Below are positions 1 through 7,503 of a stretch of 20,063 nt of DNA, piece by piece. The notes under the pieces are model-generated. The model was not told where the DNA came from. It did no database searches and saw only the letters and a program-made list of their open reading frames with translations. A program made the position numbers and the translations under genes. Within the stretch, counting starts at the first letter, position 1. Every line of letters starts with the position of its first letter. The stretch comes from UMGS1387 sp045539625 (GTDB taxonomy: Bacteria > Bacillota > Clostridia > Oscillospirales > CAG-382), in contig JAZQFS010000032.1 of the NCBI GenBank assembly GCA_045539625.1, positions 1-20,063 on the forward strand, written 5' to 3'.

Positions 1-36
1 AAAACTTGAAAAAAACATACTTTTTCAACAGACTGA

Positions 37-67
37 GAGGAACGGCGTTTGCCGTTCCTCTGCTTTT
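37..67 (+). terminator. Intrinsic terminator of an upstream gene outside the window
   Basis: A perfect 10-bp stem (37-46 with 51-60) closes a GTTT loop and is followed on the plus strand by TGCTTTT. It sits 9 nt past the stop of the minus-strand Nudix gene. Read on the minus strand it has no adjacent T-run, so it mainly serves a plus-strand gene to the left of the window. A second, AT-only inverted repeat (TTGAAAAA at 6-13, TTTTTCAA at 21-28) lies just outside it and could help end the Nudix transcript. Confidence 0.8.
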
Positions 68-69
68 AT

Positions 70-837
70 TCAGTTGTTTTCCGCCTCAAGGTCATCTGCA
101 AACTTGTCAGCTTTCTTTAAAATGTCCTTGTCGTGCTTGAAGTTAAGCGTTGAATACGCCTCATCAAAAGTCACAAGCCTGTACTCGGAAATTTCACGAA
201 TATTCATTTGAATATCTTTTTCGTCAAATTTCGCAAGGAAGTAAACGGCTTTCTTCTTGATGAATCCGTTTATAAGATAATTGTATGATTCTCTGAAACC
301 GTCTATGATCTCGGTTGTTACGCCTGTTTCCTCGTAGATTTCACGAAGTGCGGTCTGCTTTTCGTTTTCACCTGTTTCAATATGACCTTTCGGAAAACCG
401 ATATGCCCCGAAATGTTGGTGATGAGAATATACTTGCGTTGTCCGTCAACATTTGTGTACATAACCGCACCGCAGCTTTTTTCGTAGTAGCATACGTACT
501 TGAAGCGGTCGGCGGGAATGTATTTGTCAAGAAGTGCGGTGAGTCTGGGCTCATAGAGAACCGTTCCGTCGGGGGCGGCAATCCATATGTCGTCCTTGAT
601 TTCCTGCCTGTCCTTGGCAATTGCGATAACCTGTCCCCGAAATTCCGCAACAGGATTGTTGATACCTAAAACATAAACGGTAATATCTTTTCCGCCATAC
701 TTTGTTTTGCCGCAGTTGAGCATACCTGCTCTGCGTTTGCCGTCATACAGAAAAAATGTTGCCGTTACCTTTACATCATAAACACCGCCAAGAACACTTT
801 TTGTGCTTTTTGTTGCGTTAAAGTCGTTGAAGCTCAT
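70..837 (-). CDS. Nudix hydrolase with N-terminal extension
   Basis: This is a Nudix-family pyrophosphohydrolase of 255 residues. The Nudix box is intact at about residues 151-173: G-x5-E, then RE-I-x-EE-x-G-V, the Mg-binding signature. These enzymes cleave X-linked nucleoside diphosphates; the substrate cannot be told from sequence. The core takes up only the C-terminal half. The first 110 or so residues are a separate region containing RGQVIAIAKD and DDIWIAAP; it is faintly reminiscent of short clostridial proteins labelled pyrophosphatase-like, which is a weak impression only. Start choice: an ATG also exists at 846, but the AGGA ribosome site directly abuts it, while the ATG at 837 has correct 9-nt spacing. 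The gene is monocistronic, with its own promoter and a hairpin in its 5' leader. It is predicted cytoplasmic, with no signal or membrane segment. Confidence 0.88.
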   Translation of the reverse strand: MSFNDFNATKSTKSVLGGVYDVKVTATFFLYDGKRRAGMLNCGKTKYGGKDITVYVLGINNPVAEFRGQVIAIAKDRQEIKDDIWIAAPDGTVLYEPRLTALLDKYIPADRFKYVCYYEKSCGAVMYTNVDGQRKYILITNISGHIGFPKGHIETGENEKQTALREIYEETGVTTEIIDGFRESYNYLINGFIKKKAVYFLAKFDEKDIQMNIREISEYRLVTFDEAYSTLNFKHDKDILKKADKFADDLEAENN

Positions 838-851
838 AGTAACCATTCCTT

Positions 852-872
852 TTCTTCGGATAAGCCGAAGAA
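852..872 (-). promoter_or_regulatory. Perfect hairpin in the 5' leader of the Nudix gene
   Basis: TTCTTCGG (852-859) pairs with CCGAAGAA (865-872) across a 5-nt loop. On the minus strand it ends 15 nt before the chosen start codon at 837, right beside the ribosome site. It could stabilise the mRNA or modulate translation. No T-run follows it, so it is not a terminator. Confidence 0.5.
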
Positions 873-921
873 CAAATAAAGTCAGGAACGCTGATTATAC
901 TGCGCCCTTTAAATCAAACTC

Positions 922-950
922 ATTATAGCACAAAATTCACTGTTACGCAA
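922..950 (-). promoter_or_regulatory. Sigma-A-type promoter of the Nudix gene
   Basis: Read on the minus strand: -35 TTGCGT (945-950), a 17-bp spacer ending in TGTGC, and a perfect -10 TATAAT (922-927). The TG one base before the -10 makes it an extended -10 promoter. A second TATAAT lies at 894-899 on the same strand but has no good -35. Confidence 0.7.
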
Positions 951-1101
951 TAGGAAATTGCAAGGTTTATAAAAAATATGAATATTGTATTATATCTTTT
1001 AATATTTTCGGCAAAAAAGAAAGAGTCTGCATATTGTGGGGCATTTGTAAAAAAATACATATAAAGAGCCGTTCCTTCGCAGAATATTTAAATAATACTT
1101 G

Positions 1102-1130
1102 TTGCATTTGAAAAAATAGTGTGATATACT
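1102..1130 (+). promoter_or_regulatory. Sigma-A-type promoter of the DUF2953-gerW-ABC unit
   Basis: -35 TTGCAT (1102-1107), a 17-bp spacer ending in TGTGA, and -10 TATACT (1125-1130). It lies 33 nt before the DUF2953 start. The rest of 951-1101 is AT-rich and shows nothing else recognisable. A vegetative-looking promoter in front of sporulation-family genes is slightly unexpected, because ytfJ of Bacillus subtilis is forespore-expressed. Confidence 0.65.
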
Positions 1131-1163
1131 GAATATAACTGTAAAAGGGAGGTTCGGTGAAAT

Positions 1164-1862
1164 ATGACTGTTCTCGGTATTATACTTGTCGTGCTCATCG
1201 GACTTTGCGCCCTTGTTTTTGCCTTGCTTCTTCTTACGGTTTCGGTAAGAATAGTGTATGATGAAAAGCTTGTGCTTTACGGATATGTGTCTTTTGTGAG
1301 AATAAAGCTTTACCCCAAAAAAGAAAAAAAGAAGAAGGATAAAAAAACAAAAAAAGAACCGATGCAGAAAACGGAAGGCGTCGGAAAAACTTCCGAAAAA
1401 TCTTATAATACGGCGTCTCAGCCCGCAACGGAGCAAAAAAACACAAAGGAAAGCACAGCGGAAAAGAAAGAAAATATTCCCAAGAAAAAATCCGTATCGG
1501 AAACGGCGTCCTTCATTTTTGACATAATAAAGAGGGCGGCCGAAACCTTGGGCAGACACGGAAGAATACACATAAGAAAGCTTGTTGTCAATGTATCAAA
1601 GCCGGATGCGGCGGATACGGCGGTGCAGTTCGGAGTTGTTTGTGCGGCACACAGTACGGCACTTGCCGCCTGCAGTCTTTTCGGCAAAGCAAAAATCGAT
1701 GGGGAAAACGTCAGGGTGACGCCTGATTATATTACGGGAAAAAGCAGTCTTTCGGCAGATGTGCAGATTGGTGTCAGAGCAATATTTCTTGTGTCGGCGG
1801 CTGTAAGAATACTTGTAAACAAAGCACTTAAAAATACAGACTCAGAGGAAAGGAAGAAATAA
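1164..1862 (+). CDS. DUF2953 membrane protein (YtfI-like), sporulation-associated
   Basis: This is a 232-residue protein with one strong N-terminal transmembrane helix (about residues 4-27), a short beta-like stretch, a very Lys/Glu/Thr-rich low-complexity middle (about 50-110), and a conserved C-terminal portion (about 120-225). The layout and the gerW gene 2 nt downstream match the DUF2953/YtfI family, the usual partner of YtfJ/GerW in spore-forming Firmicutes. Its biochemical role is unknown. The start is well set by GGGAGG at 1147-1152. The poly-A-rich middle (1315-1370) is unusually homopolymeric and could be a slippage site, but the frame is open. Translation is probably coupled to gerW. 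Confidence 0.8.
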   Translation: MTVLGIILVVLIGLCALVFALLLLTVSVRIVYDEKLVLYGYVSFVRIKLYPKKEKKKKDKKTKKEPMQKTEGVGKTSEKSYNTASQPATEQKNTKESTAEKKENIPKKKSVSETASFIFDIIKRAAETLGRHGRIHIRKLVVNVSKPDAADTAVQFGVVCAAHSTALAACSLFGKAKIDGENVRVTPDYITGKSSLSADVQIGVRAIFLVSAAVRILVNKALKNTDSEERKK

Positions 1863-1864
1863 GT

Positions 1865-2338
1865 ATGAACCAGAATGAACCTAAAATCATTGATTCCGTA
1901 AGACTTGCACTTAAGGAAGTGAAGGAAGCGGCAGATTCTCAGACAATAATCGGCGATCCCATAACGGTAGGAGAGGTTACACTTATTCCCGTATCCAAAA
2001 TATCCATCGGTGTGGGTATCGGCGGAGGAACCTACGGCAAGGATTTTTCCAATAATGCAGGAGGCGGCGGAACAGGTCTTACCGTTTCTCCCGTGGCTTT
2101 TCTTGTCATTGACAAGGACGGCGGCACAAAGCTTCTCAATATAGGAAGCGAGCCTGCGGTATCAGGCAATAAAATTTCGGGAACTGTAAACGAAATTGAC
2201 AAGGCTCTTGATAATGTGCCTGAAATCATCACCAAGGTTAAGGGCATTTTCTCCAAGAAGAAGGATGAGGAAACGGTTGTTACCGAAACGGTAGAAACAA
2301 CACAAACCGTTATCACCGAAACAGATGAAGAAAAATAA
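1865..2338 (+). CDS. gerW: GerW family sporulation protein (YtfJ)
   Basis: This is a 157-residue protein of the GerW/YtfJ family, known from Bacillus as a forespore-made protein affecting spore germination. Visible family features are an N-terminal helix (VRLALKEVKE, about 12-21), the segment IGDPITVGEVTLIPVSK (29-45), a glycine-rich stretch with GIGGGTYGKD (51-60) and AGGGGTGLTVSP (65-76), and the strand AFLVIDKDG. The C-terminal 25 residues are a charged Thr/Glu tail that varies in the family. A GAAAGGAAG ribosome site precedes the ATG. Its end overlaps the next gene by 14 nt. Its presence supports an endospore-forming lineage, although the family also persists in some clostridia that no longer sporulate. 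Confidence 0.92.
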   Translation: MNQNEPKIIDSVRLALKEVKEAADSQTIIGDPITVGEVTLIPVSKISIGVGIGGGTYGKDFSNNAGGGGTGLTVSPVAFLVIDKDGGTKLLNIGSEPAVSGNKISGTVNEIDKALDNVPEIITKVKGIFSKKKDEETVVTETVETTQTVITETDEEK

Positions 2339-3974
2339 ACTTAACGAAAAGAACGCCCTTAAGTGGATATATTCCGTGTCAAAGCCCCATTTGCCAAGGC
2401 TTTTGGCTGTTATGATTATCAACGGCATAATTGCCTGTACGGGAACGGTTACGGCACTTGTCACAAAGCAGCTTCTTGACAGTGCAACCGACGGCAATAT
2501 GAACGGACTTGTTAAGTTTTCCGTTATATGTGCACTTATTGCGGTGTTTCAGATAGGAATTTCAATATTCCTCAGATACTATACCGAAAAGCTTCGTGCA
2601 AAGCTTGACATAGGCTTCAAGGAGCGTCTTTTCGACAATCAGCTAAAAAAGAATTATCCCGAAATACGTGCTTTTCATACAGGCGAGCTTGTAAACAGAC
2701 TGACAGGCGACGTGTCGGTAATTACCGATGCTGTCACAAATCTTCCGCCCACGGTTGTGTCGGTTGCGGTAAGACTTATCTGCGCTTTTACGGTGCTTGT
2801 TATAATGCAGTGGCAGTTTGCCGTTGTGTTCGGTGTGGGCGGAGTCATTATATTTACAACAACACGTATTTTGCGTGACAAGGTAAAACAGCTTCATAAG
2901 GATATGCAGAAGCAGGAGGGAAGAGTGCGCTCCTTCTGGCAGGAGGTGCTGGAAAACCTACTTGTGGTAAAATCCTTCGGCGGCGAAGAAATGTCGGTTG
3001 AAAAATCGTCACTTCTTCAGAATGAGCACTATAAGGTGCGTATGAAAAAATCCCTTATAGGTTCTCTTTCGTCGGGTGCAAGCCATTTTGTTATGAGATT
3101 CGGCTACATATTCGCACTTGTGTGGTGTGCGGGAAAGATGGCGCTTAAGCAGATGTCCTTCGGCTCGCTTACTGCAATAACAAGCCTTGTTGCACAGGTG
3201 CAGATGCCTTTTTCAAGCCTTTCGGGAATAGTGCCAAGATACTATGCGGCAATTTCCTCGGCTGAAAGAATTATGGAAATTGAAGAGCTTGGCGACGAAA
3301 AGGAAGCTGAGGACAATGAGGAGCTTCCTTCCTACGACGAATTTGAAAAAATTGCCATAACAAATCTTGACTTTGCCTATGACAGAGAGCCTGTTATAAA
3401 GGATTTCAGCTTTGAAATTAATAAGGGCGACTTTGTTTCGGTTACAGGCGAGTCGGGAATAGGAAAGAGTACGCTTTTCAAGCTGTTGCTTGCAATATAT
3501 GAGAAAAAGAGCGGAGATATAGAATTTGTCTTTGGCGACAGACGTATTGCGGCAGGCAAGAACACAAGAAAAATGTTTGCCTATGTTCCTCAGGGAAATC
3601 TGTTGTTTTCAGGTACGATAAGGGAAAACCTTCTGTTCCTTGCAGGGGATAAAACAGGGGAGGAAATTGATTTTGCACTGACGGCAGCCTGTGCCAAGGA
3701 TTTTACGGACAGCTTGCCCGACGGACTTGATACTGTTATAAGCGAAGGCGGAATGGGACTTTCAGAGGGGCAGGCACAGAGACTTGCCGTTGCACGTGCC
3801 ATTCTCAGCTCACGTGACATTCTCCTTTTTGACGAGGCTACAAGCGCACTTGACGAAAAGACGGAAAGACAGATGCTTGAAAATATCAAACAGCTTACGG
3901 ATAAAACCTGCATTATGGTTACCCATAAACCGGCGGCACTTGAAATATGCAATAAAAATCTTCATTTGAGTTAA
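2325..3974 (+). CDS. ABC transporter half-transporter (exporter-type, TMD-NBD fusion)
   Basis: This 549-residue protein has an N-terminal six-helix ABC exporter membrane domain (about 25-315) fused to an ATPase domain (about 342-549). ATPase motifs are complete: Walker A GESGIGKS (375-382), Q-loop Gln423, signature LSEGQ (479-483), Walker B ILLFDE (499-504) with ATSALD, and switch His534. It would act as a homodimer or with a partner to move lipids, peptides or drugs outward; the substrate is unknown. The ATG lies inside gerW, 14 nt before the gerW stop and in a different frame, with only a weak ribosome site, so translation likely depends on gerW. That coupling hints at a role in spore formation, but this is inference. 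The next ATG-type starts would cut into the first helix. Confidence 0.92.
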   Translation: MKKNKLNEKNALKWIYSVSKPHLPRLLAVMIINGIIACTGTVTALVTKQLLDSATDGNMNGLVKFSVICALIAVFQIGISIFLRYYTEKLRAKLDIGFKERLFDNQLKKNYPEIRAFHTGELVNRLTGDVSVITDAVTNLPPTVVSVAVRLICAFTVLVIMQWQFAVVFGVGGVIIFTTTRILRDKVKQLHKDMQKQEGRVRSFWQEVLENLLVVKSFGGEEMSVEKSSLLQNEHYKVRMKKSLIGSLSSGASHFVMRFGYIFALVWCAGKMALKQMSFGSLTAITSLVAQVQMPFSSLSGIVPRYYAAISSAERIMEIEELGDEKEAEDNEELPSYDEFEKIAITNLDFAYDREPVIKDFSFEINKGDFVSVTGESGIGKSTLFKLLLAIYEKKSGDIEFVFGDRRIAAGKNTRKMFAYVPQGNLLFSGTIRENLLFLAGDKTGEEIDFALTAACAKDFTDSLPDGLDTVISEGGMGLSEGQAQRLAVARAILSSRDILLFDEATSALDEKTERQMLENIKQLTDKTCIMVTHKPAALEICNKNLHLS

Positions 3975-3995
3975 AAGCCTTTCACAAAGCTTTTT
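3973..3995 (+). terminator. Weak intrinsic terminator after the ABC gene
   Basis: AAAAG and CTTT (3973-3982, one bulged C) pair with AAAG and CTTTT (3986-3994) around a CAC loop, ending in a five-base T-run. It overlaps the ABC stop codon. The stem is AU-rich, so termination may be partial. Confidence 0.5.
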
Positions 3996-4052
3996 GTAAT
4001 TAAATTGATGAACATTGTTTTCATTTTATGGTTTAAATTGTATAACTTACAG

Positions 4053-4108
4053 TGCTATTATATTAGCATCGATGTGGCGGACGGTCTGCAGAGATTGTCC
4101 GCTTTATT
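4053..4108 (+). promoter_or_regulatory. Two-hairpin leader with terminator-like stem upstream of an ECF S-component gene
   Basis: A small hairpin TGCTA/TAGCA (4053-4057 with 4064-4068) is followed by a longer one: 4077-4087 pairs with 4092-4102 over 11 bp (two G-U pairs) around the loop GCAG, then TTTATTT. The second stem ends 32 nt before the GTG start at 4135. The arrangement resembles a transcription attenuator. No known riboswitch class was recognised. No convincing promoter was found between 3996 and 4052, so the leader's own start is uncertain. Confidence 0.4.
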
Positions 4109-4134
4109 TAATAATCGGAAGGGAAGGATTTGCG

Positions 4135-4635
4135 GTGAAGAATAAGGTAGGAAGAATTGCACGCTCATCTATGATAGCCGCACTTGTGTGTGTTGCCACG
4201 ATGATAATTAAGGTGCCGTCGCCTCTTAACGGATACGTAAATTTGGGAGATGGTATAGTACTGCTGGGCGGATGGCTTCTTGGACCTGTTTACGGCTTTT
4301 TTGCCGCCGCTGTGGGCTCGGCTCTTGCGGATTTGCTGTCGGGATATGTGATATACGTGCCGATAACCTTTGCGATAAAGGGAGGAGTGGCTCTTGCGGC
4401 TTTTTACATATTCCGTTTTCTTTCGGGAAAGACGGCGAAGGTGCTTGCAAGGCTTGTTTCGGCTGTGTGTGCAGAGCTTGTAATGGTTGCGGGATACTAT
4501 GTTTTTGAAGGCTTTCTCTACGGCTTTGTTCCGTCGGCGGTAAACATATTACCCAATGCTGTTCAGGGAGCTTTTGGCATTGTGATAGGCACGGTGCTGA
4601 TTAATGTTGTCGGAAAACTGAAAATAAAGTTGTGA
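4135..4635 (+). CDS. ECF transporter S component (PF07155-like)
   Basis: This is a 166-residue integral membrane protein with about five or six hydrophobic helices. The pattern (N-terminal RSSMIAALVCVATMIIKVPSP, then YVNLGDGIVLLGG at 34-46, LGPVYGFFAAAVGSALADLLSGY, and a cytoplasmic-side IKGG) is that of the ECF S-component family containing PF07155. S components bind a vitamin or precursor and dock onto a shared EcfA-EcfA'-EcfT module; none of those genes is here, so it probably uses one encoded elsewhere. The ligand is not identifiable. Start choice: an in-frame TTG at 4015 would add 40 residues unlike the family. The GTG at 4135 is preceded by AAGG (4124-4127) at good spacing and begins a typical S-component N-terminus. 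Confidence 0.85.
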   Translation: MKNKVGRIARSSMIAALVCVATMIIKVPSPLNGYVNLGDGIVLLGGWLLGPVYGFFAAAVGSALADLLSGYVIYVPITFAIKGGVALAAFYIFRFLSGKTAKVLARLVSAVCAELVMVAGYYVFEGFLYGFVPSAVNILPNAVQGAFGIVIGTVLINVVGKLKIKL

Positions 4636-4656
4636 GAAGAATTGAATAAAAACGGG

Positions 4657-4679
4657 AAGGCGGACTTTTCCGCCTTTTG
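4657..4679 (+). terminator. Intrinsic terminator after the ECF S component
   Basis: AAGGCGGA (4657-4664) pairs perfectly with TCCGCCTT (4669-4676) around a CTTT loop, followed by only two further Ts. The region from here to 4792 is AT-rich and must contain the promoter of the antiporter gene. Several TATAAT-like boxes are present, but none has a convincing -35. Confidence 0.75.
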
Positions 4680-4792
4680 CTACGCATTTATTAACATAAA
4701 CGTTTCAAATATATAATACATTTTCCATTAAATTGTAGTTTAATAGATAAGGTTTTGCTCAAATATATTATTTATATGAAAGAAGAAAAGAA

Positions 4793-6082
4793 ATGAGTAC
4801 ATTATTATCAGTATCAATCGCTCTTTTGGGCGGCCTTTTGATGACAAGAGTCTTTAAACCCTTAAAGCTTCCGTCGGTAACGGCGTACCTTATTGCGGGT
4901 GTCCTTATCGGTCCGTACTGCTTAGGTCGGCTGGGCGTTGGAGGCGTTGGCTTTGATTCTATGGAAGCGGTGGAGCATCTCGGACTTATAGCAGATGTAG
5001 CACTTGGCTTTATTGCTTTCACAATCGGAAGTGAATTCAGAGTTGAGGAATTAAAGGAAATAGGTAAAAAAGCGTTTATAATCGGTATTTTCCAGGCACT
5101 TGTGGCAACGCTGTTTGTAGACCTTTCCCTTTTTGCACTTCACATTCTTATGCCAAATCAGATAAGCGTAGCACAGGTTATTACTCTCGGTGCAATAGCT
5201 ACTGCAACAGCTCCTGCGGCAACACTTATGGTTGTACGTCAGTACAAGGCAAAGGGACCGCTTACAGACCTGCTTTTACCTATAGTTGCCCTTGACGACG
5301 CAGTAGGTCTTATAGTTTTCGCAGTATCCTTCGGCATTGCAAAGACTTTGGGAGCAGGTCCTGTTGATGTTGTTTCAATAATAGTAAATCCTCTTGTTGA
5401 AATTATAGCATCTCTTGTTCTCGGTGCTGTTATGGGCTGGCTTCTTACACAGCTTGAAAAGCTCTTCAACTCCAACACAAACCGTCTTAATATGACAATT
5501 GCGTTTGTGTTCCTTACAGTATCGCTGTCTATGATAAAGTTTGAAATTGCAGGCGTACACGTTGGCTTCTCTTCACTTCTTGTGTGTATGATGCTGGGTA
5601 CGGTATTCTGCAACATATGTCCTCTGTCTCACGACCTTATGGAAAAGACAGACAAGTGGACCTCTCCCTTGTTTGCACTGTTCTTTGTAATAAGCGGCGC
5701 TGAGCTTGAGCTTAATGTGTTCACAAACTATGCGGTTGTTGTGGTAGGTATTGTGTACATTATCTTCCGTTGCCTCGGTAAGTATTTCGGTACTCTTGCA
5801 AGTGCCAAGGCAACAGGCTGCGAAAGCAATATCTGCAAGTATCTGGGTATCACGCTTTTCCCGCAGGCAGGAGTGGCTTTGGGTATGTGTACAATAGCAA
5901 GTGCGCAGTTCGGTCAGCAGGGCGTGCTTATAAGAAACATCACGCTTTTTGCCGTGCTTATTTATGAGCTGTTCGGTCCGCTGCTCACAAGATGGGCACT
6001 TACCAAGTCAGGCGACATTAAGCCTATGTCCGATGAGGTTAAGAACAGAAGACAGATTAAGCTTGAAAGTGTCAAGAAATAA
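4793..6082 (+). CDS. Cation:proton antiporter, CPA/KefB-like (Na+/H+ exchanger domain)
   Basis: This is a 429-residue integral membrane protein with about 12 or 13 hydrophobic segments and no C-terminal regulatory domain (no TrkA-N or TrkA-C). It shows the monovalent cation:proton antiporter fold: an N-terminal helix ending in AYLIAGVLIGP (31-41), GFIAFTIGSEF (72-82), the unwound helix ATATAPAATL (136-145), and the helix with the paired acids LDDAVGLIVF (167-176), where Asp168 or Asp169 is the likely ion/proton carboxylate. It would exchange Na+ or K+ for H+ across the cytoplasmic membrane; ion preference cannot be read from sequence. The ribosome site GAAAGAAG is weak. It is a single gene, ending in a charged tail and a strong terminator. 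Confidence 0.9.
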   Translation: MSTLLSVSIALLGGLLMTRVFKPLKLPSVTAYLIAGVLIGPYCLGRLGVGGVGFDSMEAVEHLGLIADVALGFIAFTIGSEFRVEELKEIGKKAFIIGIFQALVATLFVDLSLFALHILMPNQISVAQVITLGAIATATAPAATLMVVRQYKAKGPLTDLLLPIVALDDAVGLIVFAVSFGIAKTLGAGPVDVVSIIVNPLVEIIASLVLGAVMGWLLTQLEKLFNSNTNRLNMTIAFVFLTVSLSMIKFEIAGVHVGFSSLLVCMMLGTVFCNICPLSHDLMEKTDKWTSPLFALFFVISGAELELNVFTNYAVVVVGIVYIIFRCLGKYFGTLASAKATGCESNICKYLGITLFPQAGVALGMCTIASAQFGQQGVLIRNITLFAVLIYELFGPLLTRWALTKSGDIKPMSDEVKNRRQIKLESVKK

Positions 6083-6101
6083 TATGGCTCAAAGCCTTGT
6101 T

Positions 6102-6130
6102 CACGCACCCTTTTGGGTGCGTGTTTTTTT
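6102..6130 (+). terminator. Strong intrinsic terminator of the antiporter gene
   Basis: CACGCACCC (6102-6110) pairs perfectly with GGGTGCGTG (6115-6123) around TTTT, followed by seven Ts. It lies 19 nt after the stop codon. Confidence 0.95.
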
Positions 6131-6181
6131 GCTGTAGCATTGTCAAACGGCTTTGCAAACGGCACAATCTTTACCGAAAAG

Positions 6182-6210
6182 TTGACAATGTGAGAAAAAT
6201 ATGATAAAAT
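6182..6210 (+). promoter_or_regulatory. Consensus promoter of the ROK gene
   Basis: A perfect -35 TTGACA (6182-6187), a 17-bp spacer ending in TATGA, and -10 TAAAAT (6205-6210). It is 40 nt before the start codon. The gap 6211-6240 contains no obvious palindromic operator. Confidence 0.8.
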
Positions 6211-6250
6211 AAATACAAATTAACCAATATTTCAAAAACGAGGTCATTTT

Positions 6251-7375
6251 ATGAGTACACCCAGAAACGCCGAATATACAAAACAATACAATCAAAAGCT
6301 TTTTTTGCGTCTTTTGCACCGTGAGCCTATGTCGAGAGCTGACCTTGCACGAAAAATCGGGCTTACGAGAGCATCTGCTTCCATTATTGCCGATGAGTTG
6401 CTGAAGGACGGCTGGATAACCGAAACAAGGCTTTTGCCGGGGACAAAATCGGGACGTCCGCCTGTGGCTCTGAGTATAGCAAAGGATGCCTGCTATGCGG
6501 TAGGCGTGTTTCTGAACCGTGACGGCTGCTCGGCAGGAGTGGTGTCCTTCAGCGGTGATGTTATATGCAAGGCAAGATTTAAGCTGACGGACGAGACTGA
6601 TAAGCTCACATCTCTGTGCTCAAGCCTTGAAAAGCTTATTGAGGCATCGGGTGTTGACCGCAAAAAGATTATAGGAGTGGGAATATCCGCACCCGGTCCT
6701 CTTGATGCTCAGAACGGCATAATACTCAACCCGCCCCGTTTTAATCTGTGGCATAACACCGATATGGCAAAGGCTGTATCGCAGGCCTTGAATCTGCCTG
6801 TATATATGGAAAACGATGCAAGCTCCATTGCACGCTTCAACTTGGGCAAAAGCGAAGCACACGGCAGTGAAAATTATCTGCTTTTGCTGGTGGACAGCGG
6901 AATAGGCTCGGGAATTATTCTGTCGGGAAAGCTGTTTCACGGCAAGAATTCCTTTACGGGCGAGCTGGGACACACAACCATACAGCTTAACGGCAAGGTG
7001 TGCGAGTGCGGTAACAGAGGCTGTCTTGAAGCGTATGCCGCCATTCATAATATACTTGACGGCTCACGTTTTTCGTCGTGGGAGGACGTTATGAACGAGC
7101 GTCATATATCTGAGGACGCCAAGGCGATTTTTGACAGGGAGATAGAATATCTTTCGGCAGGCATTACAAATCTTGCAAACCTTATGGGAATTGACACGGT
7201 GCTTATTGCGGGAGATTTGAAGTATGACGGTGAGTCGGCATCTGAGATGCTTGAAAAGGCTGTCAATGCAAGAATTCTCCATCACCCCATAAAGGTTTAT
7301 CCTGCCTGCTCAGATGCAAATATAAAACCGCTTGCTTCAGCGGAAATTGTGTTTGATAAGTTTTTGTCTATATAA
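6251..7375 (+). CDS. ROK family transcriptional regulator (NagC/XylR type)
   Basis: This 374-residue protein combines an N-terminal winged helix-turn-helix (about 17-60; SRADLARKIGLTRASASIIADEL is the DNA-reading region) with a ROK sugar-binding/kinase-fold domain (about 78-374). Visible ROK features are GVGISAPGP (142-150), MENDAS with Asp189 in the position of the kinase catalytic base, DSGIGSGII, and the zinc site built from His241, Cys251, Cys253 and Cys258 within the ELGHT...CECGNRGCLE signature. Together these indicate a repressor released by a sugar or sugar phosphate. Family members such as NagC sense GlcNAc-6-P, which would fit the GH20-like enzyme downstream, but that is inference. 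A GAGGT ribosome site precedes the start. It is probably autoregulated and controls the run at 7504-12084. Confidence 0.9.
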   Translation: MSTPRNAEYTKQYNQKLFLRLLHREPMSRADLARKIGLTRASASIIADELLKDGWITETRLLPGTKSGRPPVALSIAKDACYAVGVFLNRDGCSAGVVSFSGDVICKARFKLTDETDKLTSLCSSLEKLIEASGVDRKKIIGVGISAPGPLDAQNGIILNPPRFNLWHNTDMAKAVSQALNLPVYMENDASSIARFNLGKSEAHGSENYLLLLVDSGIGSGIILSGKLFHGKNSFTGELGHTTIQLNGKVCECGNRGCLEAYAAIHNILDGSRFSSWEDVMNERHISEDAKAIFDREIEYLSAGITNLANLMGIDTVLIAGDLKYDGESASEMLEKAVNARILHHPIKVYPACSDANIKPLASAEIVFDKFLSI

Positions 7376-7384
7376 AGTATTGCG

Positions 7385-7403
7385 GGCTGTCCTTGTGACA
7401 GCC
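7385..7403 (+). terminator. Hairpin after the ROK gene, possible weak terminator
   Basis: GGCTGTC (7385-7391) pairs with GACAGCC (7397-7403) around a CTTGT loop, 9 nt after the ROK stop. The trailing sequence is only moderately T-rich, so it may attenuate rather than stop transcription. Confidence 0.5.
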
Positions 7404-7447
7404 TGTATTGATTTGCAAAAAAAGACAGGACTTTTATGCGAAAAACC

Positions 7448-7476
7448 TTTACAAAAAACAGTTAGTGTGATAAGAT
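7448..7476 (+). promoter_or_regulatory. Promoter of the isomerase-to-ECF run
   Basis: -35 TTTACA (7448-7453), a 17-bp spacer ending in TGTGA, and -10 TAAGAT (7471-7476), followed by AAGGAG and the ATG at 7504. The leader is short (about 20-25 nt). No clear dyad operator for the ROK protein was found by eye. Confidence 0.7.
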
Positions 7477-7503
7477 TAAGAAAAAGCTTCAAGGAGAATA
7501 CAG

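Noticed and set aside
3590..3952. 120-codon minus-strand frame opposite the ABC ATPase domain
   Set aside because: It mirrors the codons of the Walker and signature motifs; no independent coding evidence.
4015..4134. Upstream TTG start giving a 206-residue ECF S component
   Set aside because: The extra 40 residues cover the leader hairpins, are unlike the family, and have no ribosome site. The GTG at 4135 has both.
6211..6250. Possible ROK operator shared by 6182-6250 and 7440-7500
   Set aside because: By eye the two regions share only promoter elements and A-rich sequence; no common dyad was found.
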